Source of the DNA: Microcoleus sp. FACHB-1515
GTDB lineage: Bacteria > Cyanobacteriota > Cyanobacteriia > Elainellales > Elainellaceae
DNA length: 64,000 nt
Direction of reading: 5' to 3'
Assembly (NCBI RefSeq): GCF_014696105.1
Contig: NZ_JACJPO010000038.1
Coordinates: 62,001-126,000 of the forward strand
Part shown: positions 58,008-64,000 of the stretch, piece by piece
Layout of the letters: every line of letters starts with the position of its first letter
How positions within the stretch are numbered: position 1 is the first letter of the stretch
The notes under the pieces: generated by a model
Database searches by the model: none
Seen by the model: the letters and a program-made list of their open reading frames with translations, nothing else
Told to the model about the DNA's origin: nothing
Made by a program: the position numbers and the translations under genes

Positions 58008-58302
58008 GAAATAATTTCGATGTTCAAGCCAAACAATACACGGCTGGAGGCAAACCGTCCGTGAATCGCCTTGCCCTAAAGTGCCCAGCCGGATCAATAG
58101 ATGTAACAAGCAAAAGGGCGAAGTTTTATGAAATTTTGACCCGCTACAGCCTTAACTACACAAATATTTTCGCGCTTCCGCAGTTTAACCTCAACTCGAT
58201 CGCAAACCTAGTCAGTCGTACTGCCAACCTCGATCTGTTCAATTAGTTTGGACAATTGAAACATAAATACAACAATCGATAGCAGAGCCTATAATTTCTC
58301 TG

Positions 58303-58318
58303 TGTGATAAAAATCACA
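58303..58318 (+). promoter_or_regulatory. Perfect CRP (cAMP receptor protein) binding site
   Basis: TGTGA-N6-TCACA is an exact CRP/SyCRP1 consensus palindrome. It directly abuts TATAAT (58319-58324), so a bound CRP would cover the -35 to -10 spacer, a position typical of repression for the plus-strand promoter. Confidence 0.8.
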
Positions 58319-58324
58319 TATAAT
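58319..58324 (+). promoter_or_regulatory. -10 element TATAAT upstream of cpdA
   Basis: A perfect -10 hexamer immediately after the CRP box. The start of transcription would be near 58331, giving a leader of about 130 nt. No good -35 is visible (TTCTCT at the expected place). Confidence 0.55.
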
Positions 58325-58460
58325 GGCTGCGTGCGATCGCTTCAGCCTAAGTGCTCAACTTGGTATTTTGATAAAGCCGCTGCTCTGAATCTAACGAACT
58401 GCGAATCGTCTCCTACGCTACGCTGCTGAATGAGTGTCACCGCCTGATTTGAACCCGAAC

Positions 58461-59261
58461 ATGATGAAAACTTCGCCGCTTGTCGTTGCCCAGCTTTCTG
58501 ATACTCATTTGTTTGCCGATCGCAATCAGACGCTTTTGGGGTTGTCCACTGCGCGATCGCTCGAAGGCGTGTTGCAGCAGATCAAGCAATTGCAGCCGCA
58601 ACCGGATCTGCTGCTGCTGACCGGAGATTTATCGCAAGATGAAACGCCGACCTCCTATGAGCGATTAAGAAAACTGGTTGCCCCGCTTGGACTGCCGACC
58701 TATTGGCTGGCGGGCAATCACGACCAGCTTGCGCTCGTGCAGTGGATACCGGATTTGGCGATCGCTCCGTTTTCTGCCGACAAGCAGTTTTTTCAAGGCG
58801 ATTGGAACTTCTTGCTGCTCAATTCTGCCGCGCTCAACTGCGTACACGGCGAACTGAGCAACGAATCGATCGACTGGCTGGAAACACAGCTTGAAGCAAA
58901 TCCACACCCGACCCTGATTGCGCTACACCATCCGCCACTGCCGATCGCCTCAGAGTGGATGGACAACATCAATCTGAAAAATGCCGCTGCCCTGATTGAT
59001 GCGATCGATCGGCATCCACAGGTAAAAGTGGTGCTGTTCGGCCACATTCACCAAGAATTTGACCAGCAGCGGCGCAATGCTCGCTATCTCGGAGCGCCCT
59101 CAACTTGCGTACAGTTCAAGCCCCGAAGCCGCGATTTTACGGTGGACGAACTCAAGCCAGGATTCCGCTTGCTCTCGCTGTATCCTGATGGTTCGATCGC
59201 CACACAAGTGCAACGCATTCAAGACTGTCCGCCGCTAGATTTGACCGCAACCGGATACTGA
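58461..59261 (+). CDS. cpdA: Cyclic-AMP phosphodiesterase, CpdA-like metallophosphoesterase
   Basis: A 266-residue class III phosphodiesterase that hydrolyses cAMP to AMP. The dinuclear metal motifs are intact: DTHLF (D-x-H), LLTGDLSQD, WLAGNHDQ, IALHHPP and FGHIHQEF. ATG 58461 starts MMKTSPLVVAQLSDTHL; GTG 58434 is an alternative. The perfect CRP box in its promoter supports the cAMP link and indicates feedback on cAMP level. Metallophosphoesterases of this type can act on other phosphodiesters too, so the substrate remains an inference. Confidence 0.85.
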   Translation: MMKTSPLVVAQLSDTHLFADRNQTLLGLSTARSLEGVLQQIKQLQPQPDLLLLTGDLSQDETPTSYERLRKLVAPLGLPTYWLAGNHDQLALVQWIPDLAIAPFSADKQFFQGDWNFLLLNSAALNCVHGELSNESIDWLETQLEANPHPTLIALHHPPLPIASEWMDNINLKNAAALIDAIDRHPQVKVVLFGHIHQEFDQQRRNARYLGAPSTCVQFKPRSRDFTVDELKPGFRLLSLYPDGSIATQVQRIQDCPPLDLTATGY

Positions 59262-59285
59262 ACTGGCAAATCACTGGACAAGCAA

Positions 59286-59310
59286 AAGGGGCGAGATAAG
59301 TACGCCCCTT
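59286..59310 (+). terminator. Terminator of cpdA
   Basis: AAGGGGCG (59286-59293) pairs with CGCCCCTT (59303-59310) around a 9-nt loop, 25 bp after the cpdA stop. TTCTCTG follows. It can also serve the convergent ribonucleotide reductase gene. Confidence 0.7.
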
Positions 59311-59349
59311 CTCTGTCAATTGTTCTGTGATTTGCCCTTTCGCGAATCT

Positions 59350-60414
59350 CTACTCGCCTTTCTTCTCAGGCATCATGCACTTGTCACTGTCGCAGCCCGC
59401 AGGTCCTTCGACAACCGTTTCACCCGAATCGTAGCGGGCTAGAGCCGCATAGAAATTATGGGTCTGCTGGCGCGATCGCACCTCATTTTGCAATCGAACG
59501 AAAGTCGCTCGATCGATTTTCTCAAACGGCAAACGTGGAAACGGCGCATCAAATCGAGCCAGCAATGCTGCACTGATGTAGCCTTCATCCTGCTCGATCG
59601 CTCGATAAATTCGCTCGGCCAGCGCCTCGATTTCGTCTTCGCGCAGTTCGATTGTGGCGCTTGTATTGTGCGTGGTGTAGTGCCGCTGCACCTGCATGTA
59701 GAAGTCCATCTGAGCAAGGGCAGAGAACTGTTCGATCGCAATCTCGTCAGCTCCCGGCAAATTCGCCCAAGGCACTTCAACCGGAATCTCAACCAGCCAC
59801 TCGGTACAGCGCGGATCAAACGGATCGTTCAGTAAGTTGCCCTGCTCGTCTTTATCCGACTGCGAAGGCACGATCGAATAGCCGTAATCGAGGCAGGCCA
59901 AAGCAACCGGATCATTTTTGCGGAACGTGATGCGGCGAATGAAGCGCTGCGCTTTGGGCGGATGCCAGCCCGCCGATGCGCCTGTAAGCAGCGACTTGGT
60001 TCCGGCGGGCTGAACCGTTGTGCAGCGGTTGGGGCGCTTAAGATGATTGCGATCGCAATACTCCCACACCGTCTGATGGACGGTATCTCGCCAAAAACTG
60101 AGGTATTCCTGCTCTTTTTGCTTAAATTCCAAGCCCTGCATCGTATCCGGTCGGCCTTGCTCCCACCAGCGCAGCCACTCGACCCCAAACGCCTGAACAA
60201 AGAAGTCAAACAGTCCGGTGAACGAAACGCCGACGATCGGGTCTAGCTCCCGCGAATACTGATAGCGCGGCTCCTGAAAGCGGTGATGCAGCAGCACAGC
60301 AACCGACAAAGCTCCGGCGCGGAAGGCATCGATTTGGGATTGGCGATCGATCGGATCAAGCTGGTTAAGATGAACCTCCGCTAAATTGCAGTGAAAGTCA
60401 GTGCCGATAATTTC
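59350..60414 (-). CDS. nrdJ: Class II ribonucleotide reductase, C-terminal half, exon 2
   Basis: This exon codes for 354 residues that follow directly on the 26 residues of exon 1 (61580-61657) after removal of the intron. It starts with the Glu of the active-site motif NPCG-E (EIIGTDFHCNLAEVHLNQL). It includes GVSFTGLFDFFVQAFG, TVQPAGTKSLLTGASAG (the phosphate-binding PAGT region) and the C-terminal redox cysteine pair CDSDKC. The protein needs adenosylcobalamin. A TTG at 60417 could start an unspliced product, but this would lack the catalytic cysteine. The N-terminal half is a separate translation unit at 61673-62872. Confidence 0.9.
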   Translation of the reverse strand, partial: EIIGTDFHCNLAEVHLNQLDPIDRQSQIDAFRAGALSVAVLLHHRFQEPRYQYSRELDPIVGVSFTGLFDFFVQAFGVEWLRWWEQGRPDTMQGLEFKQKEQEYLSFWRDTVHQTVWEYCDRNHLKRPNRCTTVQPAGTKSLLTGASAGWHPPKAQRFIRRITFRKNDPVALACLDYGYSIVPSQSDKDEQGNLLNDPFDPRCTEWLVEIPVEVPWANLPGADEIAIEQFSALAQMDFYMQVQRHYTTHNTSATIELREDEIEALAERIYRAIEQDEGYISAALLARFDAPFPRLPFEKIDRATFVRLQNEVRSRQQTHNFYAALARYDSGETVVEGPAGCDSDKCMMPEKKGE

Positions 60415-61579
60415 CAATATATTTTGTTACCCTAGAGGCTTTTTATCCCCTAGCTCTAATGCTTCCGAATTCGCATTAGTTCCGCGTACATTTTCTACGT
60501 AAGTTCTTAGAAAGAAAAGGAGATTTTTTCGACTACAAGGTTTTCCAACTACGGTTTGACAGACTGTACGGATGTCGATGATGCCGTACTGCTGGGCGAT
60601 CGAGTTGTAAAGCGGTTCAAATAAGGGCTTTAGCCTGTTGAGCTTGACGCTGAATATCTTTTCCGAATGGCTAACCGCAAAAGCAAGAACTTGTTCACGA
60701 ATTTCTCGATCGGTTGTCACGGTTTTTCCGTGTTGGGCGTTGACAGAACAGGTATAGGAGTAAAACTGCTTTCCTTTTCTTCGCGCCATTCCTGGCGTTA
60801 CCGAAAATTCTGTTCCACAAAACTTACAAACGAGAGAAACCCGTTCAACTAAAGGACCTGTTTTAATTCCTTTTCGAGACTCGTGATATTGTCGCTTGCG
60901 ATCGCTGTTTATGAACTTTGCTCGAAAGACGGGATCTTGAAATCTGGCTTTCGCCTTTGCTGCAATTTTCGCTCTGGTGCTTTCTGACTGAGTAACGCCA
61001 TACATCGGGTTTCTCTGCCCGGAAGTGTCCATTCCACGAACTTTTGCTTGAGATTTCCATTCTCGCCTAAGCTGTTCAAACACAAACGGAGTTGACTTGA
61101 TCAAGCATCTGAGGTCTTTTTCCTGAATCACGATGACTTCTGCTTTGAATTCGGCTTTGAATTGCTGAATCTTGGGCAGGTCGTGTGCATAGTTGAAAAC
61201 GCCTTTGATTTCAACATATTCACCAGTTTCGAGTAGAAAATCTGGTTTATACCTGACGCCATTGGATAGCGTATAGGTTGCACTTTCGTAAGTCCAGGTA
61301 ATCTCTTTGTAGTCCAAATACCTCGCGTAGATGTATTCCAGACTTGACCTCAAACAATAGCCCTTATAGAACCCTGAGTAGCCGTAAAAGGTACTCGCCA
61401 TACGTAGCTCCGCACTCTTGGAGAGATTATATTCTGATTAAGTACAAATGTACAAATTTTAGGTTCACTCTCTACGCTGTACGGTGGCAGAAGCGCTTTA
61501 GTTCTTCTACTTACCTCGGTATTAGCGATCGCAGCCTTCACCGATTTTGCGGAGTTTTTAACGTGAGGCAAAATTACCT
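60415..61579 (-). mobile_element. Group I intron in nrdJ with homing endonuclease
   Basis: The 1165-nt insertion starts after the codon GGT (61580) and ends with G (60415), as group I introns do. The 5' exon end GTGTGGT (61586-61580) pairs with the guide GCCTCAC (61569-61563), with the hallmark U-G wobble at the splice site. AATTTT just before the guide pairs with the 3' exon start GAAATT, a 6-bp P10. A Q-like element AATACCGAGGTAAG (61523-61510) and its P4 partner ATCGGTGAAGG lie in the 178 nt before the endonuclease gene, so the core precedes the reading frame. P7 and P3 I can place only roughly. Confidence 0.85.
60427..61401 (-). CDS. Intron-encoded homing endonuclease, PD-(D/E)XK type
   Basis: A 324-residue protein inside the intron. 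Near its N-terminus it has RYKPDFLLETGEYVEIKGVF, with Asp54 and Glu64-x-Lys66 as the PD-(D/E)XK catalytic core, in the style of the I-Ssp6803I group known from cyanobacterial group I introns. A NUMOD3-like DNA-binding motif (QRNPMYGVTQSESTRAKIAAKA) is at about 129-150, a zinc-ribbon-like CKFCGTEF follows, and a helical C-terminal domain ends the protein. GGAG lies 6 bases before ATG 61401. The stop is 12 nt before the intron end. It carries GCGATCGC at 60898, so it has probably resided here for long. Confidence 0.9.
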   Translation of the reverse strand: MASTFYGYSGFYKGYCLRSSLEYIYARYLDYKEITWTYESATYTLSNGVRYKPDFLLETGEYVEIKGVFNYAHDLPKIQQFKAEFKAEVIVIQEKDLRCLIKSTPFVFEQLRREWKSQAKVRGMDTSGQRNPMYGVTQSESTRAKIAAKAKARFQDPVFRAKFINSDRKRQYHESRKGIKTGPLVERVSLVCKFCGTEFSVTPGMARRKGKQFYSYTCSVNAQHGKTVTTDREIREQVLAFAVSHSEKIFSVKLNRLKPLFEPLYNSIAQQYGIIDIRTVCQTVVGKPCSRKNLLFFLRTYVENVRGTNANSEALELGDKKPLG

Positions 61580-61657
61580 ACCACACGGATTTAGGCCATA
61601 GCGAGACAGCCGATGTTCTAGCTCTTGTTCGATCGCGTTCATGTCAATTGCAGTCAT
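61580..61657 (-). CDS. nrdJ: Class II ribonucleotide reductase, C-terminal half, exon 1
   Basis: Twenty-six codons (MTAIDMNAIEQELEHRLS, then RYGLNPCG) start the second polypeptide. A near-perfect Shine-Dalgarno AAGGAGG lies 6 bases before ATG 61657. The last codons encode N-P-C-G, including the catalytic thiyl-radical cysteine; the intron splits this motif from the Glu that follows it. Without splicing, translation would stop two codons into the intron (GGT AGG TAA). Confidence 0.85.
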
Positions 61658-61672
61658 TTGATTCCTCCTTGT

Positions 61673-62872
61673 TTAAACTTTGGACTTTTGCTCGATCAGC
61701 AGCGTTCTCAGGAAATCTTTCGCTTGCTCGCGTGACTCCTGATACAGGGAAACGAATGTTTCTTTCTTTTCCGGGGTGTCGAGCAAATCTGCATTGGAGC
61801 GGGCGATCGCTTCTCCTGCCCACTGAATCGCGCCCTCGCCAGAGTAATACTGCTTGCGAACCGCCTCAGTGCATTCCTCCAAGGTTGGCCTGCGGTGAAA
61901 GACGCGAGTGTGATTTGCCATTCGCAACGAGTCGCGATCGGGATCAATCCGCCAGTTTCCTTCAGCGTCTTGCTGCCACAGATTTTCTTTTGCTCCTGCA
62001 AAGGCAGCATCCTCGCTCGATCCCTGCCTCATACCCGCAGATCTGCGGATATTGCCTGCAACAATGGTTACAGCCGCTTCATCGATCAGCAAGCAGCATT
62101 CGACTGAAGTAAGCTGACGCCCGATCGCCCGATTCAAAATCTTTGCACATCGCTCATATAGTCCCGGTAGCCGGACGGGATTGGCAACGCCCCCGAAGCC
62201 GGACAGGGTTTCACCTGCGGGTCGCACGTCCGAGAGATCGATCGCCACTTGCACAGTATCGGTGAAGCGATCGTCGCTCGATAATTCCAGCAAGGTTTGA
62301 TAGGACGACACCCAGCCTTGGCGACTGTCACCGACGAAGATTTCAACTTGATTACCACAGATGTTGACAGTGGTGCGATCGCGCCTTTGCTCTTTCGGAG
62401 TCGTGCCAATTTCGCCGCGCAGAGTGACTTCGAGGCGATTGCGGATGGCGGGAAGTTGAGAAATGTATTTCGGTTCAAGCACTGCGCCCGTGCCGCTGCC
62501 CATCATGGCGAGATCCATCATTAGGCCGAACGATCGCCAGTCGGTGACGTTGGTGCTGGTGCAGTTGTAAGCACCCGAATAATTTTCCGGCTTGCGAATC
62601 CAGTTTGTGCCGCCGACCCACAGCCAGCGACCCGACGTTAAGCTTTTGAGTTCGCGCTGCATCCGCTCGATCAAGCTAACTTCTTCGGGCGTGAGCTTGC
62701 CAAGTTCAATTAAGCCCTCCAGGACGCGATCGCTGACTTCGCCCCAGGTTTCGCGCAGATTTTTGTCCTTAAGACCTCTGCGGCTGTAGGTGCGGTAGAA
62801 GACAGAATTTGCGGCAGGAGCCGAAGTTGGAAACGGACTGGTCGATCGAGTACGTTCAAGGTCGCGAACCAT
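61673..62872 (-). CDS. nrdJ: Class II ribonucleotide reductase, N-terminal half
   Basis: A 399-residue protein corresponding to the first half of adenosylcobalamin-dependent ribonucleotide reductase, which makes deoxyribonucleotides. It contains AVIFYRTYSRR-type start, GRWLWVGGTNW, the redox cysteine in AYNCTSTNVTDWRSFGLMMDLAMMGSGTG, ETLSGFGGVANPVRLP and AGNIRRSAGMRQG. It ends ...REQAKDFLRTLLIEQKSKV at a TAA. The sequence continues in the same frame after 15 nt as a new start with strong Shine-Dalgarno, so the enzyme is encoded as two chains. Starts at ATG 62872. Confidence 0.92.
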   Translation of the reverse strand: MVRDLERTRSTSPFPTSAPAANSVFYRTYSRRGLKDKNLRETWGEVSDRVLEGLIELGKLTPEEVSLIERMQRELKSLTSGRWLWVGGTNWIRKPENYSGAYNCTSTNVTDWRSFGLMMDLAMMGSGTGAVLEPKYISQLPAIRNRLEVTLRGEIGTTPKEQRRDRTTVNICGNQVEIFVGDSRQGWVSSYQTLLELSSDDRFTDTVQVAIDLSDVRPAGETLSGFGGVANPVRLPGLYERCAKILNRAIGRQLTSVECCLLIDEAAVTIVAGNIRRSAGMRQGSSEDAAFAGAKENLWQQDAEGNWRIDPDRDSLRMANHTRVFHRRPTLEECTEAVRKQYYSGEGAIQWAGEAIARSNADLLDTPEKKETFVSLYQESREQAKDFLRTLLIEQKSKV

Positions 62873-63026
62873 AGGTCAAAATCTCACTGGCTGAAAAACA
62901 GATTTAGCGTTACGTCGTTTTGTTTGAACACTATATACGTTAAAACACAGAAAATCTAGCTTTTAATCTGGCAGCGGTTAGATTCCTCTCAGGCAGCACA
63001 ATAGAAGTAGTTTTACCTCAAATTCA

Positions 63027-63608
63027 ATGTCTCTTGCTCCTTGGCGATCGAGCCTTGCCCGCGCCCTGCACCGCAATCGATCGCTCGTTTACGCCCGCTA
63101 CTTGCAGCTCGCCACCGTCCGACCGGATGGACGACCCGCCAATCGCACGATCGTCTTTCGCGGCTTTTTGGAGGACAGCGATCAGCTTGAATTTATTACG
63201 GACGATCGCAGCGAGAAAATTGTTCAAATTCAGCACCAGCCCTGCGGCGAAATTTGCTGGTACTTTCCCATCACGCGAGAGCAATTTCGGATCGCTGGAC
63301 TGCTGAGCCTGATTGCCGCTGATGAACCGAATGAAACGCTACGCAAGGCACGTCAAACGATGTGGCAAAATCTTTCGGATGCAGCGCGGCTTCAGTTTGT
63401 TTGGCCGCCTTCGGGGGAGGTGCGATCGCCCAACGCCAACTTTTCGCCGAATCCGCCGGATGCGATCGAGCCTCCGTGCAACTTCTGCCTGCTGCTGCTT
63501 GATCCCACACAGGTCGATCATCTAGAACTGCGCGGCGATCCTCAAAATCGCTACAAATATGACAAAGCCGAAGATGGCGAGTGGCACAAGATCGAAGTGA
63601 ACCCATGA
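63027..63608 (+). CDS. PPOX-type FMN-binding flavoprotein
   Basis: A 193-residue pyridoxamine-phosphate-oxidase-like protein of the cyanobacterial Alr4036/Npun_F5749 group. The N-terminal PPOX domain shows YLQLATVRPDGRPANRTIVFRGFLEDSDQLEFITDDRSEKIVQI and GEICWYFPITREQFRIAG, typical FMN-contacting strands. The end has the C-terminal VDHLELRGDPQNRYKYDKAEDGEWHKIEVNP. It probably binds FMN in the cytosol; the substrate is unknown and true PdxH activity is doubtful. It is divergent from the ribonucleotide reductase gene. Confidence 0.85.
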   Translation: MSLAPWRSSLARALHRNRSLVYARYLQLATVRPDGRPANRTIVFRGFLEDSDQLEFITDDRSEKIVQIQHQPCGEICWYFPITREQFRIAGLLSLIAADEPNETLRKARQTMWQNLSDAARLQFVWPPSGEVRSPNANFSPNPPDAIEPPCNFCLLLLDPTQVDHLELRGDPQNRYKYDKAEDGEWHKIEVNP

Positions 63609-63659
63609 AAAAGGACAGGAGGCGTTTGCCCCTTGTCCTCACAGATTTTGCTCGTTAAA

Positions 63660-64000
63660 TTAAGCTTTTGCCGTTGTCAGCGGACGCTGCTGTGCCAGTT
63701 CCATCAGGCGACGAATTCGATCGGCGGTCGGCGGATGCGTGCGAAACAGGGTTTGCAAGCCTTCTGCCGAAAGCGGATTGATGATCAGCAGCGGCGACAT
63801 GGCCGGATTGCCGTTCATCGGGATTTGCTGACCGATCGCCTCTAGCTTCTCCAGCGCACTCGCCAGCGCCAAAGGATTTCCGGTGATTTCTGCGGAACCT
63901 TGATCGGCAGCAAATTCGCGAGTGCGGGAAATTGCAAACTGAATCAGCGCGGCAGACAAAGGAGCCAGCACGATCAGGAAAATCAAACCGATCGGATTGG
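63660..64000 (-). CDS. HtpX-like M48 zinc metalloprotease, C-terminal part (runs off window)
   Basis: Only the last 113 codons are inside the window; the frame remains open to position 64000. NPIGLIFLIVLAPLSAALIQFAISRTREFAADQGSAEITGNPLALASALEKLE is typical of HtpX: a membrane helix, then the third zinc ligand Glu in REFAADQGSA, then the helical tail RTHPPTADRIRRLMEL. HtpX degrades damaged membrane proteins. It is convergent with the PPOX gene. Confidence 0.88.
   Translation of the reverse strand, partial: NPIGLIFLIVLAPLSAALIQFAISRTREFAADQGSAEITGNPLALASALEKLEAIGQQIPMNGNPAMSPLLIINPLSAEGLQTLFRTHPPTADRIRRLMELAQQRPLTTAKA

Larger units (their letters stand above)
58008..58460. other. Divergent promoter region of the sulfotransferase operon and cpdA
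   Basis: This 453-bp spacer contains the CRP box (58303-58318) and a perfect TATAAT (58319-58324) facing cpdA. A minor open frame at 58061-58246 has no protein character. On the minus strand, TATAGG near 58289 could be the -10 of the sulfotransferase operon, so the same CRP box might regulate both directions. Confidence 0.55.

Noticed and set aside
58061-58246. 61-codon open frame in the cpdA upstream region
   Set aside because: It lies in a divergent promoter region, lacks a ribosome site, and resembles no family.
61641-61680. Simple sequencing error or nonsense mutation in nrdJ
   Set aside because: The stop is followed by AAGGAGG at ideal spacing to an ATG in the same frame, which favours a real split. 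It cannot be excluded without reads.

Overview
The window is chromosomal DNA from a cyanobacterium, most likely a filamentous Leptolyngbya/Oscillatoriales-type species. The octamer GCGATCGC (HIP1) is scattered through almost every gene and spacer. Diagnostic cyanobacterial genes are present: chlL and chlN with a DUF5331 gene between them, aldehyde-deformylating oxygenase, nblB, a CyaC-type adenylate cyclase, phosphoketolase, and a 391-residue transaldolase with EF-hands. No rRNA, CRISPR array, transposase or prophage was seen. One tRNA (Ser-GCU) is present.

Layout. 0.2-3.2 kb: yvcK, a conserved hypothetical and a GNAT acetyltransferase. 3.7-7.2 kb: a CyaC-like hybrid kinase/adenylate cyclase. 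7.4-15.8 kb: an MFS permease, an ExbB/ExbD pair, an Rcp1-like response regulator, a transglutaminase-fold membrane protein without its catalytic residues, and a MASE1-GAF histidine kinase. 15.8-17.5 kb: small proteins and rpsD. 17.9-19.9 kb: an AT-richer, CGATCG-free island with a complete PvuII-type restriction-modification system (M, C, R, C-box), bounded by inverted repeats and an attC-like hairpin. 20-31.3 kb: sodB, then a carbon/energy block (phosphoketolase, PPK2, phosphoglucomutase, glycogen phosphorylase, transaldolase, a phosphoglycerate-mutase-family phosphatase). 31.5-44 kb: a 900-residue multi-domain response regulator, TPR and MOSC proteins, an orphan sugar-type ABC permease, ADO, a GDT1/Mnx-like transporter with a structured leader, a GT4 glycosyltransferase, an alpha/beta hydrolase and a CheR-PAS protein. 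44-52 kb: tRNA-Ser, moaA, STAS protein, cbiD, nblB, CBS protein, M42 peptidase, GDSL hydrolase and small membrane proteins. 52.9-58 kb: chlL-DUF5331-chlN, then two sulfotransferase-type genes. 58.4-64 kb: cAMP phosphodiesterase, a split and intron-interrupted class II ribonucleotide reductase, a PPOX-type flavoprotein and the 3' end of an HtpX-like protease.

Themes. (1) cAMP: a cyclase at 3.7 kb and a phosphodiesterase at 58.5 kb that has a perfect TGTGA-N6-TCACA CRP box against its -10. (2) Glycogen breakdown into the phosphoketolase and pentose-phosphate pathways (20.9-31.3 kb). (3) Mobile DNA in three forms: the R-M cassette, a group I intron with a PD-(D/E)XK endonuclase placed between the catalytic Cys and Glu codons of ribonucleotide reductase, and at least two short dispersed repeat families, one of them MITE-like.

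The most unusual items are the ribonucleotide reductase, encoded as two translation units (in-frame stop, strong Shine-Dalgarno, restart) with a self-splicing-type intron in the second, and the PvuII-like system on what looks like an integron-cassette-like unit. All family assignments come from motif recognition by eye; no database search was run.
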